A stretch of DNA of 64,000 nucleotides from Pleodorina starrii (GCA_030267565.1 BRXU01000010.1:2538501-2602500), one strand, 5' to 3'; counted from the first letter of the stretch, positions 1-12,557 are shown. Numbers and translations are program-made. Notes: generated from the sequence alone by a model not told the origin.

Positions 1-3000
1 GATACATTCGAGTTATTCTCCGCTACATCTCAAAAACACGGAATTTGCGGAATCTTGGAATGTCATGAGCGGCACTGAAAAAGTTTGAGTGGGGCCACCA
101 GTGATACCCTGTGTGTAAAATTTCACGGAATTTGCTACATTCGACTTATTGTTCGCTACATCTCAAAAACACGGAATTTGCGGAATTTGGGGGTTCCATG
201 AGCGGCACTGAAAATTTTTGAGTGGGGCCACCACAGATGCCCTGTGTGTAAAATTTCACGGAATTTGATACATTCGAGTTATTCTCCGCTACATCTCAAA
301 AACACGGAATTTTACGGAATCTTGGAATGTCGTGAGAGGCTCTGAAAAAGTTTGAGTGGGGCCCGCCAGTGATACCCTGTGTGTAAAATTTCACGGAATT
401 TGATACATTCGAGTTATTCTCCGCTACATCTCAAAAACACGGAATTTGCGGAAACTTAGAATGTCATGAGAGGCTCTGAAAAAGTTTGAGTGGGGCCCGC
501 CAGTGATACCCTGTGTGTAAAATTTCACGGAATTTGATACATTCGAGTTATTCTCCGCTACATCTCAAAAACACGGAATTTGCGGAATTTGGGGGTTCCA
601 TGAGCGGCACTGAAAGTTTTTGAGTGGGGCCACCACAGATGCCCAGTGTGTAAAATTTCACGGAATTTGATACATTCGAGTTATTCTCCGCTACATCTCA
701 AAAACACGGAATTTTACGGAATCTTGGAATGTCATGAGAGGCACTGAAAGTTTTTGAGTGGGGCCACCACAGATGCCCAGTGTGTAAAATTTCACGGAAT
801 TTGATACATTCGAGTTATTCTCCGCTACATCTCAAAAACACGGAATTTTACGGAATCTTGGAATGTCATGAGAGGCTCTGATAAATTTTGAGTGGGGCCA
901 CCACAGATGCCCAGTGTGTAAAATTTCACGGAATTTGATACATTCGAGTTATTCTCCGCTACATCTCAAAAACACGGAATTTTACGGAATCTTGGAATGT
1001 CATGAGAGGCTCTGATAAATTTTGAGTGGGGCCACCACAGATGCCCAGTGTGTAAAATTTCACGGAATTTGATACATTCGAGTTATTCTCCGCTACATCT
1101 CAAAAACACGGAATTTTACGGAATCTTGGAATGTCATGAGAGGCTCTGATAAATTTTGAGTGGGGCCGCCAGTGATACCCTGTGTGTAAAATTTCACGGA
1201 ATTTGCTACATTCGAGTTATTCTCCGCTACATCTCAAAAACACGGAATTTGCGGAATCTTGGTGTGTCTTGAGAGGCTCTGGAAAATTTTGAGTGGGGCC
1301 GCCAGTGATACCCTGTGTGTAAAATTTCACGGAATTTGCTACATTCGAGTTATTCTCCGCTACATCTCAAAAACACGGAATTTGCGGAATCTTGGTGTGT
1401 CTTGAGAGGCTCTGGAAAATTTTGAGTGGGGCCACCACAGATGCCCTGTGTGTAAAACTTCACGGAATTTGCTACATTCGACATCAAAAACACGGAATTT
1501 GCGGAATCTTGGAATGTCATGAGCGGCACTGAAAAAGTTTGAGTGGGGCCACCACAGATGCCCTGTGTGTAAAACTTCACGGAATTTGCTACATTCGACT
1601 TATTGTTCGCTACATCTCAAAAACACGGAATTTGCGGAATCTTGGAATGTCATGAGCGGCACTGAAAAAGTTTGAGTGGGGCCACCAGTGATACCCTGTG
1701 TGTAAAATTTCACGGAATTTGCTACATTCGACTTATTGTTCGCTACATCTCAAAAACACGGAGTTTGCGGAATTTGGGGGTTCCATGAGCGGCACTGAAA
1801 ATTTTTGAGTGGGGCCACCACAGATGCCCTGTGTGTAAAATTTCACGGAATTTGATACATTCGAGTTATTCTCCGCTACATCTCAAAAACACGGAATTTT
1901 ACGGAATCTTGGAATGTCATGAGAGGCTCTGAAAAAGTTTGAGTGGGGCCCGCCAGTGATACCCTGTGTGTAAAATTTCACGGAATTTGATACATTCGAG
2001 TTATTCTCCGCTACATCTCAAAAACACGGAATTTGCGGAATTTGGGGGTTCCATGAGCGGCACTGAAAATTTTTGAGTGGGGCCACCACAGATGCCCTGT
2101 GTGTAAAATTTCACGGAATTTGATACATTCGAGTTATTCTCCGCTACATCTCAAAAACACGGAATTTTACGGAATCTTGGAATGTCATGAGAGGCTCTGA
2201 TAAATTTTGAGTGGGGCCCGCCAGTGATACCCTGTGTGTAAAATTTCCCGGAATTTGATACATTCGAGTTATTCTCCGCTACAAGTCAAAAACACGGAAT
2301 TTGCGGAAACTTAGAATGTCATGAGAGGCTCTGAAAAAGTTTGAGTGGGGCCCGCCAGTGATACCCTGTGTGTAAAATTTCACGGAATTTGATACATTCG
2401 AGTTATTCTCCGCTACATCTCAAAAACACGGAATTTGCGGAATCTTGGAATGTCATGAGCGGCACTGAAAAAGTTTGAGTGGGGCCACCAGTGATACCCT
2501 GTGTGTAAAATTTCACGGAATTTGCTACATTCGACTTATTGTTCGCTACATCTCAAAAACACGGAATTTGCGGAATTTGGGGGTTCCATGAGCGGCACTG
2601 AAAATTTTGAGTGGGGCCACCACAGATGCCCTGTGTGTAAAATTTCACGGAATTTGATACATTCGAGTTATTCTCCGCTACATCTCAAAAACACGGAATT
2701 TTACGGAATCTTGGAATGTCATGAGAGGCTCTGAAAAAGTTTGAGTGGGGCCCGCCAGTGATACCCTGTGTGTAAAATTTCACGGAATTTGATACATTCG
2801 AGTTATTCTCCGCTACATCTCAAAAATACGGAATTTGCGGAAACTTAGAATGTCATGAGAGGCTCTGAAAAAGTTTGAGTGGGGCCCGCCAGTGATACCC
2901 TGTGTGTAAAATTTCACGGAATTTGATACATTCGAGTTATTCTCCGCTACATCTCAAAAACACGGAATTTGCGGAATCTTGGAATGTCATGAGCGGCACT

Positions 3001-5001
3001 GAAAAAGTTTGAGTGGGGCCACCAGTGATACCCTGTGTGTAAAATTTCACGGAATTTGCTACATTCGACTTATTGTTCGCTACATCTCAAAAACACGGAA
3101 TTTGCGGAATTTGGGGGTTCCATGAGCGGCACTGAAAATTTTTGAGTGGGGCCACCACAGATGCCCTGTGTGTAAAATTTCACGGAATTTGATACATTCG
3201 AGTTATTCTCCGCTACATCTCAAAAACACGGAATTTTACGGAATCTTGGAATGTCGTGAGAGGCTCTGAAAAAGTTTGAGTGGGGCCCGCCAGTGATACC
3301 CTGTGTGTAAAATTTCACGGAATTTGATACATTCGAGTTATTCTCCGCTACATCTCAAAAACACGGAATTTGCGGAAACTTAGAATGTCATGAGAGGCTC
3401 TGAAAAAGTTTGAGTGGGGCCCGCCAGTGATACCCTGTGTGTAAAATTTCACGGAATTTGATACATTCGAGTTATTCTCCGCTACATCTCAAAAACACGG
3501 AATTTGCGGAATTTGGGGGTTCCATGAGCGGCACTGAAAGTTTTTGAGTGGGGCCACCACAGATGCCCAGTGTGTAAAATTTCACGGAATTTGATACATT
3601 CGAGTTATTCTCCGCTACATCTCAAAAACACGGAATTTTACGGAATCTTGGAATGTCATGAGAGGCACTGAAAGTTTTTGAGTGGGGCCACCACAGATGC
3701 CCAGTGTGTAAAATTTCACGGAATTTGATACATTCGAGTTATTCTCCGCTACATCTCAAAAACACGGAATTTTACGGAATCTTGGAATGTCATGAGAGGC
3801 TCTGATAAATTTTGAGTGGGGCCACCACAGATGCCCAGTGTGTAAAATTTCACGGAATTTGATACATTCGAGTTATTCTCCGCTACATCTCAAAAACACG
3901 GAATTTTACGGAATCTTGGAATGTCATGAGAGGCTCTGATAAATTTTGAGTGGGGCCACCACAGATGCCCAGTGTGTAAAATTTCACGGAATTTGATACA
4001 TTCGAGTTATTCTCCGCTACATCTCAAAAACACGGAATTTTACGGAATCTTGGAATGTCATGAGAGGCTCTGATAAATTTTGAGTGGGGCCGCCAGTGAT
4101 ACCCTGTGTGTAAAATTTCACGGAATTTGCTACATTCGAGTTATTCTCCGCTACATCTCAAAAACACGGAATTTGCGGAATCTTGGTGTGTCTTGAGAGG
4201 CTCTGGAAAATTTTGAGTGGGGCCGCCAGTGATACCCTGTGTGTAAAATTTCACGGAATTTGCTACATTCGAGTTATTCTCCGCTACATCTCAAAAACAC
4301 GGAATTTGCGGAATCTTGGTGTGTCTTGAGAGGCTCTGGAAAATTTTGAGTGGGGCCACCACAGATGCCCTGTGTGTAAAACTTCACGGAATTTGCTACA
4401 TTCGACATCAAAAACACGGAATTTGCGGAATCTTGGAATGTCATGAGCGGCACTGAAAAAGTTTGAGTGGGGCCACCACAGATGCCCTGTGTGTAAAACT
4501 TCACGGAATTTGCTACATTCGACTTATTGTTCGCTACATCTCAAAAACACGGAATTTGCGGAATCTTGGAATGTCATGAGCGGCACTGAAAAAGTTTGAG
4601 TGGGGCCACCAGTGATACCCTGTGTGTAAAATTTCACGGAATTTGCTACATTCGACTTATTGTTCGCTACATCTCAAAAACACGGAATTTGCGGAATTTG
4701 GGGGTTCCATGAGCGGCACTGAAAATTTTGAGTGGGGCCACCACAGATGCCCTGTGTGTAAAATTTCACGGAATTTGATACATTCGAGTTATTCTCCGCT
4801 ACATCTCAAAAACACGGAATTTTACAGAATCTTGGAATGTCACGAGAGGCTCTGAAAAAGTTTGAGTGGGGCCCGCCAGTGATACCCTGTGTGTAAAATT
4901 TCACGGAATTTGATACATTCGAGTTATTCTCCGCTACATCTCAAAAACACGGAATTTGCGGAATTTGGGGGTTCCATGAGCGGCACTGAAAGTTTTTGAG
5001 T
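1..5001 (+). repeat. Higher-order duplication of 2,924 bp within array A
   Basis: Bases 1-2077 recur almost exactly at 2925-5001, an offset of 2,924 bp, in the same order of unit variants. For example, the variant with the shortened 'cattcgacatcaaaaacacgg' junction occurs at about 1477 and again at about 4401. Differences are rare single changes, such as a 1-base run-length change near 1800/4724. This is a recent large tandem duplication laid over the older 130-bp satellite. Confidence 0.85.
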
Positions 5002-5004
5002 GGG
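1..5004 (+). repeat. Satellite array A, unit about 130 bp
   Basis: Roughly 38 tandem copies of a unit of about 128-136 bp. Each unit holds two GGAATTTG-type modules, a CTACATTCGAGTTATTCTCCG-type stretch, a CTACATCTCAAAAACACGG stretch, and the block GAGTGGGGCC(A/C)CC followed by CTGTGTGTAAAATTTCACGG. Variants at a few sites (GAATCTTGG, AATTTGGGGG, AAACTTAG; CTACATTCGACTTATTGTTCG) define subfamilies. Short open frames run through it, but unit length is mostly not a multiple of three and the frame changes from unit to unit, so I read it as non-coding. The array ends where 'gagtgggc' runs into unique sequence at about 5004. Confidence 0.95.
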
Positions 5005-5223
5005 CTTTGGGACAGATGGGCATAGTGACGCCCGCCGCATTGGACCCAGTGCTTCCTACGCGGTGCGTGAAGATACTGTCGCGATGCTGTGCAGGCAGGC
5101 ACGTACGGCGACAAAGTGTCAGTGTGTTCAGTCTGGACATAGCAAAGGCATTGTGAAACGGGGTGACTCACAAAAACCTGGTGGAAATGACATAAGGACC
5201 TAAATCCTAAGTACAGTCCGTCA
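5005..5223. other. Unique leader between array A and eRF1
   Basis: About 220 bp of non-repeat sequence. Short open frames on both strands look like chance. It presumably carries the eRF1 promoter, but I see no motif I can name. Confidence 0.4.
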
Positions 5224-6573
5224 ATGATGGAGTCCGTGGCTCCGACAACTGCTACTACAGACGTTGATCATGCAAACGCTGCGGATGTAGATATCGAAAT
5301 GTGGAAGTTAAGGAGGCTGATCCGATGGCTCGATGCTGCTCGCGGAAACGGCACTAGCATGATCAGTCTCATCCTTCCTCCGAGAGACCAGATTGCCAGG
5401 GTGCTAAAGATGCTCAGCGACGAGCATGGCACAGCCACCAATATCAAATCCCGCACGAATCGCCTTTCGGTGACGTCTGCCATCACCTCGGCACAGCAGC
5501 GCCTCAAGCTCTATAGCAAGGTGCCACCCAACGGACTAGTCATCTATACGGGTGCAATTGTGACTGAGGATGGAAAGGATAAGCGGGTGAACATTGACTT
5601 TGAGCCCTTTCGGCCGATCAACACGTCCGTGTACTTGTGCGACAACAAGTTCCACACAGAATCTCTAAAGCAACTGCTCACGGAGTCGGACCGAAAGTAT
5701 GGTTTCATCGTCATGGACGGCAATGGCACCCTGTTCGGCACCCTGTGCGGCAACACGAGCGAGGTGTTGCACAGGCTACAGGTGCACCTGCCAAAAAAAC
5801 ATGGTCACGGTGGCCAGTCGGCACTGCGCTTCGCGCGCCTGCGTGCGGAAAAGCGCCATAACTATGTGCGCAAGGTCGCTGAATTGGGGACCGCCTTGTT
5901 CATCACGAACGATCGCGCGAACGTGGCTGGCGTGGTGTTGGCCGGGTCCGCCGACTTCAAGACCGAGCTCGGCCAGTCAGAAATGTTTGACCCGCGCTTG
6001 CAAGCTTTAGTGCTGGGCAGCGTGGATGTCAGTTACGGCGGCGAGAATGGGTTCAAACAGGCCATCGACTTGTCGGCTGAGATGCTGGACAACGTCAAGC
6101 TCATGCAAGAGAAGAGGCTCATCCAGAGGTTCTTTGAGCAGATTAGCATGGACACCGGCAGATTCGTGTTCTCCGTTAAAGACACAATGCAGTGTTTGGA
6201 GATGGGTGCGGTTGACACACTTGTCGTGTGGGAGGAGCTGGATTGCGACCGGTACGAATTGTACAACTCCGTGACCAACCGTCGGACTTTCCAGCTCAAG
6301 AGCTCAACATGCGAGCTCCATTTTAAGGAGGGGGGTGTGTCTCTGGAGGTCCAAAGCAAGACACCGCTCACCGAATGGCTGGCTGCAAATTACAAGTCGT
6401 TCGGTTGCACACTGGAGTTTGTCACGAACAAATCACACGAGAGCTCACAGTTTTGTAGGGGGTTTGGAGGAATTGGCGGCATCCTGCGCTACCAGGTGAA
6501 TTTGGAGGACTGCGAAGCCGATGTCAGCGATGCTCCTGATGAAAATGACGATGACGATGACGGCGACTGGTAG
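5224..6573 (+). CDS. Peptide chain release factor eRF1
   Basis: A class I eukaryotic/archaeal-type release factor of 449 aa, close to the usual length of about 430-440, that would recognise stop codons in the ribosomal A site and trigger peptide release. Visible motifs: GTS near residues 43-45, the stop-recognition loop TATNIKS (residues 70-76; the common eukaryotic form is TASNIKS), the YxCxxxF motif YLCDNKF (137-143), and the GGQ loop at 196-198 (KKHGHGGQ) that enters the peptidyl-transferase centre. The C-terminus is a short acidic tail, as in cellular eRF1. The start is ATG-ATG. eRF1 homologues are known in Mimivirus-group genomes. The gene is an intact island between satellite array A and broken genes. 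Genes elsewhere in the window use all three stop codons, so the code looks standard. Confidence 0.96.
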   Translation: MMESVAPTTATTDVDHANAADVDIEMWKLRRLIRWLDAARGNGTSMISLILPPRDQIARVLKMLSDEHGTATNIKSRTNRLSVTSAITSAQQRLKLYSKVPPNGLVIYTGAIVTEDGKDKRVNIDFEPFRPINTSVYLCDNKFHTESLKQLLTESDRKYGFIVMDGNGTLFGTLCGNTSEVLHRLQVHLPKKHGHGGQSALRFARLRAEKRHNYVRKVAELGTALFITNDRANVAGVVLAGSADFKTELGQSEMFDPRLQALVLGSVDVSYGGENGFKQAIDLSAEMLDNVKLMQEKRLIQRFFEQISMDTGRFVFSVKDTMQCLEMGAVDTLVVWEELDCDRYELYNSVTNRRTFQLKSSTCELHFKEGGVSLEVQSKTPLTEWLAANYKSFGCTLEFVTNKSHESSQFCRGFGGIGGILRYQVNLEDCEADVSDAPDENDDDDDGDW

Positions 6574-6630
6574 ACAGAATGCATACAGCCTGTGGCTACC
6601 ATGCTGCGTCTGCCAGCATCCCCAAGGAAG

Positions 6631-6690
6631 TGCCTGAGAGTTAAGACACTGAATTGGTGACCGAGAGGTCACCGGTTCGATCGATCCCGG
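6631..6690 (+). other. Hairpin / tRNA-like remnant after eRF1
   Basis: A perfect 7-bp stem GGTGACC/GGTCACC with loop GAGA lies at 6656-6673. It is preceded by a D-arm-like stretch and followed by a T-arm-like 'ccggttcgatcgatcccgg' that carries extra bases. I cannot fold a proper anticodon arm, so this is at best a degenerate tRNA. It could equally be the hairpin that ends the eRF1 transcript, as Mimivirus mRNAs end at palindromes. Confidence 0.35.
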
Positions 6691-6773
6691 CCTACGAACT
6701 GCAGGTGATTGCATCATGCAAAATTTTGCATGCCTCTTAGATACAGACCCCCTGCATCTACAACATCAACAAC

Positions 6774-7312
6774 ATGAACCATACAGTTGGGATTTTCATC
6801 GACAATAGTGGCTCTACATACGAGTGCGCTGCGTACCACGACTATGTGGCCGGTGTGCTGGAGAGGTATGCAAGCATCACTGATTCATGTGTCAAGGTCT
6901 ATTACTGGAACGAATGCTGTGTGGAAACGACCCTGGAAAAAGCTCTGCGAAATGCACGCATTGAACAGGATGGTGACGGAAGAACAGAACCACTACCATT
7001 TACGATCACGTTGTCTACCAGAGGAACCGCCCGTTTGATAAGATGGTCTTGATCACAGATGGCAACATTGACCCATGCGAGACTGAACGAGTCACGAGGT
7101 GGATAGATGGGCGTGTTCGTCTCTGGCAGGCTACCGAAGCCCACCTGGTCATGCCCGACCCAGACACCGTGCCCGACGAGGGCTGCAGGATACCCAGGGG
7201 GATGTCCAGGACTTGCGCCAGGACCTCGAACGCGCTCCGGGATGCAGTATGCCGTTTGCGTACATGGCCACGTCCACGCACACCTCTGCAGACAGCAGCG
7301 GCAGCACAATGA
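6774..7312 (+). pseudogene. vWA-domain protein, frameshifted
   Basis: The first 70 or so codons from ATG 6774 give a von Willebrand factor A start: a hydrophobic strand followed by DNSGS, which fits the metal-binding DxSxS (MIDAS) motif. Similarity is then lost in that frame, but from about 6992 a different frame gives coherent sequence (TTIYDHVVYQRNRPFDKMVL, then ITDGNIDP), which fits the central strand of the same fold. One frameshift lies between about 6970 and 6992. The second frame runs to about 7312. Either the gene is broken or there is an indel error. Its 3' part overlaps the broken antisense gene at 7149-7887. Confidence 0.6.
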
Positions 7313-7887
7313 TCTCCACACGCGCTCCGTCATGCTGGAGGGAGGAGCTGCCGCTGCCGATGCGGCCGGAACTGTTCACGGTGACCTGTCGATAGCGGAT
7401 TTGCGCAGAACCCCGTCACGGCGGCTGCATCTCGCAGAGCGTCTGTCAAGTCGCTGGGCATGTAGGCGCGTGCCAGCTCACCCCGGTGGAGGGACAAGAA
7501 CGTCAGAGGGTCCAGGCGAGCGGCCACGAGCTCTCGCTGGACATGTTCACCCAGTATCATGCGCAGGCAGTCCCAGATGCTGTTCTGGCCCGCCTTCACT
7601 CCCTTGCGCAGCATGCACTGCGTGCGATTCGTCATGTGGGTGGCTGTCATGAAGGCGCACGGCAGGCCCGCGTTGAGCACGCGGTGCAGGGAGGGTGGAA
7701 GGAAGCCATATCGGCCGGTGGGAAGGCGGGTGCCGTCACTGTAGATGTAGCGTGCGTTGGCTTGCGAGTCAGCTGACATGTCATCGCGCGCGTGGCCCCG
7801 GCGTGGCGGCTGCTCCTTTGGCGACTCGGGGAGTTTCGGGGAGGAGGTAGAAGTGGCGGGCGGTGGGCGACGAAGCATCATCGACAT
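7149..7887 (-). pseudogene. Unknown virus-like protein, probably frameshifted
   Basis: An antisense reading from ATG 7887 gives about 185 residues with a natural composition: a basic proline-rich start, then motifs such as TGRYGFLPPSLHRVL and CMLRKGVKAGQNSIWDCLRM. The pattern 'R.GV......S....' reminds me of a conserved unknown protein of algal giant viruses, but I cannot name it. Near 7380 the frame seems to shift: the frame spanning 7149-7379 continues with coherent sequence (GARVEIIVLPLL). No ATG fits an earlier start in the same frame. It ends 90 bp before satellite array B. Confidence 0.45.
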
Positions 7888-7977
7888 CGTCGTTTTTCGC
7901 CAACCACCTTGGCGCCCGCCCCGCAGCGCGCGGCCTTGCGTCCCGGTTTGAGGAAGCAGCACGGCATGCCTGGCGAC

Positions 7978-8655
7978 TTATTGTTCGCTACATCTCAAAA
8001 ACACGGAATTTGCGGAATCTTGGAATGTCGTGAGAGGCTCTGAAAATGTTTGAGTGGGGCCCGCCAGTGATACCCTGTGTGTAAAATTTCACGGAATTTG
8101 ATACATTTGAGTTATGAAACACGGAATTTACAGAATCTTGGAATGTCACGAGAGGCTCTGAAAAAGTTTGAGTGGGGTCCGCCAGTGATACCCTGTGTGT
8201 AAAATTTCACGGAATTTGATACATTCGAGTTATTGTTCGCTACATCTCAAAAACACGGAATTTGCGGAATCTTGGTGTGTCTTGAGAGGCTCTGGAACAT
8301 TTTGAGTGGGGCCACCACAGATGCCCTGTGTGTAAAATTTCACGGAATTTGCTACATTCGACTTATTGTTCGCTACATCTCAAAAACACGGAATTTGCGG
8401 AATTTGGGGGTTCCATGAGCGGCACTGAAAGTTTTTGAGTGGGGCCACCACAGATGCCCTGTGTGTAAAATTTCACGGAATTTGATACATTCGAGTTATT
8501 CTCCGCTACATCTCAAAAACACGGAATTTGCGGGATCTTGGTGTGTCTTGAGAGGCTCTGGAAAATTTTGAGTGGGGCCACCACAGATGCCCAGTGTGTA
8601 AAATTTCACGGAATTTGATACATTCGAGTTATTCTCCGCTACAAGTCAAAACCAA
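7978..8655 (+). repeat. Satellite array B, left part
   Basis: Five or so copies of the same 130-bp unit as array A, in the same orientation. Several are internally shortened (for example 'gagttatgaaacacgg' near 8110). The last unit is cut inside 'cgctacaagtcaaaa', and the rest of that unit resumes at 9273, so the sequence between is an insertion. Confidence 0.9.
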
Positions 8656-8660
8656 AGGTG

Positions 8661-9272
8661 AGCCGCCCCCAGTGTTCACTGCATTCCGGTTTAGAAGGTA
8701 TAGGGTGTGGTCTTTGTGATATTAGCCCACCGCGCTGGACTCGGAGGGGCCGGTATTCGCAGCGGCCTTAGAAAGAGCGGCTTTCACAAGGTCGTTCGTG
8801 GAAGGTGGCATTATAAGCGATCGCAACTGTGCTTCAGCGGCAGGCGATATTCGGAGCATACCAAGAATAATAAGTCCCATTTCGTGTAATAAGGTTCGGC
8901 GCCTATAATGTGAAGACAACCGTACGGAGAAGTTTAGGAGACCAGGTAGTCTCGAAGGACACCAGTGACCTTACACTACGTGGCCATGGCACCGCTGCTG
9001 CTTCTAACATATCCATGTGTACTAGTGCCACCTCATAGTGTCCCATATTTATCCATGACAACAGAGACACGCCAGCGGATGCCCAAAAGTTGCCAGTCAT
9101 TTCGTTAGCCTGGCCGGCCAAGTATGTGTCCCGTTATGGCTATATGCCGCTGTCGTGGTTCTTGAACTGTCCGCATTAATCTCTATTTGAAGGGTCGCAG
9201 CCTTGGCAGCTTCGGAGCTAATTGAGCTAAATATGACGTCAGACTCGGTTTTCACGTCCACTAAGGGCGGCT
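8661..9272. mobile_element. 612-bp insertion with imperfect terminal inverted repeats
   Basis: The satellite unit is interrupted here. The left end AGCCGCCCCCAGTG (8661-8674) and the reverse complement of the right end AGCCGCCCTTAGTG (9259-9272) match at 12 of 14 positions. The interior holds antisense pieces in different frames that look formerly coding (8722-8919, about 8903-9121 and 9097-9260), including LLHEMGLIILGMLR. No transposase motif is visible, so it would be non-autonomous. I could not define a target-site duplication: the left boundary has extra bases 'ccaaaggtg' before the inverted repeat. Confidence 0.5.
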
Positions 9273-12206
9273 TAAACACGGAATTTACGGAAGGCTCTGA
9301 AAAAGTTTGAGTGGGGCCATCACAGATGCCCAGTGTGTAAAATTTTACGGAATTTGCTACATTCGAGTTATTCTCCGCTACAAGTCAAAAACACGGAATT
9401 TGCGGAATCTTGGTGTGTCTTGAGAGGCTCTGGAAAATTTTGAGTGGGGCCACCACAGATGCCCTGTGTGTAAAATTTCACGGAATTTGCTACATTCGAC
9501 TTATTGTTCGCTACATCTCAAAAACACGGAATTTGCGGAATCTTGAGAGGCTCTGGAAAATTTTGAGTGGGGCCACCACAGATGCCCAGTGTGTAAAATT
9601 TCACGGAATTTGCTACATTCGACTTATTGTTCGCTACATCTCAAAAACACGGAATTTGCGGAATCTTGGTGTTTCTTGAGAGGCTCTGGAAAATTTTGAG
9701 TGGGGCCACCACAGATGCCCTGTGTGTAAAATTTCACGGAATTTGCTACATTCGAGTTATTCTCCGCTACAAGTCAAAAACACGGAATTTGCGGAAGGCT
9801 CTGGAAAATTTTGAGTGGGGCCACCACAGATGCCCTGTGTGTAAAATTTCACGGAATTTGCTACATTCGAGTTATTCTCCGCTACAAGTCAAAAACACGG
9901 AATTTGCGGAATCTTGGTGTGTCTTGAGAGGCTCTGGAACATTTTGAGTGGGGCCACCACAGATGCCCTGTGTGTAAAATTTCACGGAATTTGCTACATT
10001 CGACTTATTGTTCGCTACATCTCAAAAACACGGAATTTGCGGAATCTTGGTGTGTCTTGAGAGGCTCTGGAAAATTTTGAGTGGGGCCACCACAGATGCC
10101 CTGTGTGTAAAATTTCACGGAATTTGCTACATTCGAGTTATTCTCCGCTACAAGTCAAAAACACGGAATTTGCGGAAGGCTCTGGAAAATTTTGAGTGGG
10201 GCCACCACAGATGCCCAGTGTGTAAAATTTCACGGAATTTGCTACATTCGACTTATTGTTCGCTACATCTCAAAAACACGGAATTTGCGGAATCTTGGTG
10301 TGTCTTGAGAGGCTCTGGAAAATTTTGAGTGGGGCCCGCCAGTGATACCCTGTGTGTAACATTTCACGGAATTTGCTACATTCGACTTATTGTTCGCTAC
10401 ATCTCAAAAACACGGAATTTGCGGAATCTTGGAATGTCATGAGAGGCTCTGATAAAGTTAGAGTGGGGCCGCCAGTGATACCCTGTGTGTAAAATTTCAC
10501 GGAATTTGCTACATTCGACTTATTGTTCGCTACATCTCAAAAACACGGAATTTGCGGAATCTTGGTGTGTCTTGAGAGGCTCTGGAAAATTTTGAGTGGG
10601 GCCACCACAGATGCCCTGTGTGTAAAATTTCACGGAATTTGCTACATTCGAGTTATTCTCCGCTACAAGTCAAAAACACGGAATTTGCGGAATCTTGGTG
10701 TGTCTTGAGAGGCTCTGGAAAATTTTGAGTGGGGCCACCACAGATGCCCAGTGTGTAAAATTTCACGGAATTTGATACATTCGAGTTATTCTCCGCTACA
10801 AGTCAAAAACACGGAATTTGCGGAATCTTGGTGTGTCTTGAGAGGCTCTGGAAAATTTTGAGTGGGGCCACCACAGATGCCCAGTGTGTAAAATTTCACG
10901 GAATTTGATACATTCGAGTTATTCTCCGCTACAAGTCAAAAACACGGAATTTGCGGAATCTTGGTGTGTCTTGAGAGGCTCTGGAAAATTTTGAGTGGGG
11001 CCACCACAGATGCCCAGTGTGTAAAATTTCACGGAATTTGATACATTCGAGTTATTCTCCGCTACAAGTCAAAAACACGGAATTTGCGGAATTTTGGTGT
11101 TCCATGAGCGGCTCTGAAAACGTTTGAGTGGGGCCACCACAGATGCCCTGTGTGTAAAATTTCACGGAATTTGCTACATTCGAGTTATTCTCCGCTACAA
11201 GTCAAAAACACGGAATTTGCGGAATCTTGGTGTGTCTTGAGAGGCTCTGAAAACGTTTGAGTGGGGCCACCACAGATGCCCTGTGTGTAATATTTCACGG
11301 AATTTGCTACATTCGAGTTATTCTCCGCTACAAGTCAAAAACACGGAATTTGCGGAATCTTGGTGTGTCTTGAGAGGCTCTGGAAAATTTTGAGTGGGGC
11401 CACCACAGATGCCCGGTGTGTAAAATTTCACGGAGTTTGCTACATTCGACTTATTGTTCGCTACATCTCAAAAACACGGAATTTGCTACATTCGAGTTAT
11501 TCTCCGCTTCAAGTCAAAAACACGGAATTTGCGGAATCTTGGTGTGTCTTGAGAGGCTCTGAAAACGTTTGAGTGGGGCCACCACAGATGCCCTGTGTGT
11601 AAAGTTTCACGGAATTTGCTACATTCGAGTTATTCTCCGCTACAAGTCAAAAACACGGAATTTGCGGAATCTTGGTGTGTCTTGAGAGGCTCTGAAAACG
11701 TTTGAGTGGGGCCACCACAGATGCCCTGTGTGTAAAATTTCACGGAATTTGCTACATGCGAGTTATTCTCCGCTACAAGTCAAAAACACGGAATTTGCGG
11801 AAGGCTCTGGAAAATTTTGAGTGGGGCCACCACAGATGCCCTGTGTGTAAAATTTCACGGAATTTGATACATTCGAGTTATTCTCCGCTACAAGTCAAAA
11901 ACACGGAATTTGCGGAAGGCTCTGGAAAATTTTGAGTGGGGCCACCACAGATGCCCTGTGTGTAAAATTTCACGGAATTTGCTACATTCGACTTATTGTT
12001 CGCTACATCTCAAAAACACGGAATTTGCGGAATCTTGAGAGGCTCTGGAAAATTTTGAGTGGGGCCACCACAGATGCCCTGTGTGTAAAATTTCACGGAA
12101 TTTGCTACATTCGAGTTATTGTTCGCTACATCTCAAAAACACGGAATTTGCGGAATCTTGAGAGGCTCTGGAAAATTTTGAGTGGGGCCACCACAGATGC
12201 CCTGTG
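9273..12206 (+). repeat. Satellite array B, right part
   Basis: About 23 units of the 130-bp satellite in the same orientation as array A. Here the 'cgctacaagtcaaaaacacgg' and 'aatcttggtgtgtcttgagagg' variants dominate, and several units are shortened versions in which 'gcggaa' joins directly to 'ggctctgg'. The last unit is cut at 'cagatgccctgtgg', near 12206. Confidence 0.93.
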
Positions 12207-12557
12207 GCAGTCGTATTCTCGTAAATGAGTGCAAGCAGGGTGCAGGGCGAATTACAATTCGCCAGAGAACAACCTAAGGACACTAGGACAGGGGGCATCC
12301 ATTCGCCACGAGCCACGCTGTCACCGCGACCATGCCCCATTCCTCCGATGGTCCCCAGGCGCGCGCATCCCACGCGCATCCCAGGCTCCGAAGCTCTTGC
12401 AACATCGAGTGATGGAGCCCGGTCGCACCCGGATCTAACGGCCAGTCTCACATCCGCCGTGCTCAGGCTCCAGCCGAGGTTTAAGAGTGCCGCACACATT
12501 TCCATACTCCTCGATCGAATCGCCGCCCGTATGATATATTTGGCGTGCAGCCACCGG
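12207..12557. other. Unique sequence between array B and direct repeat
   Basis: About 350 bp, GC-rich, with no recognisable gene. A plus-strand frame (12225-12581) has no stop but no family resemblance. Confidence 0.3.

Noticed and set aside
1..4998. Open frames of 60-80 codons through array A
   Set aside because: They follow the satellite and change frame from unit to unit; the same peptide pieces appear in different orders. No start context or conservation.
6630..6700. Functional tRNA gene
   Set aside because: T-arm has extra bases and no proper anticodon stem can be formed.
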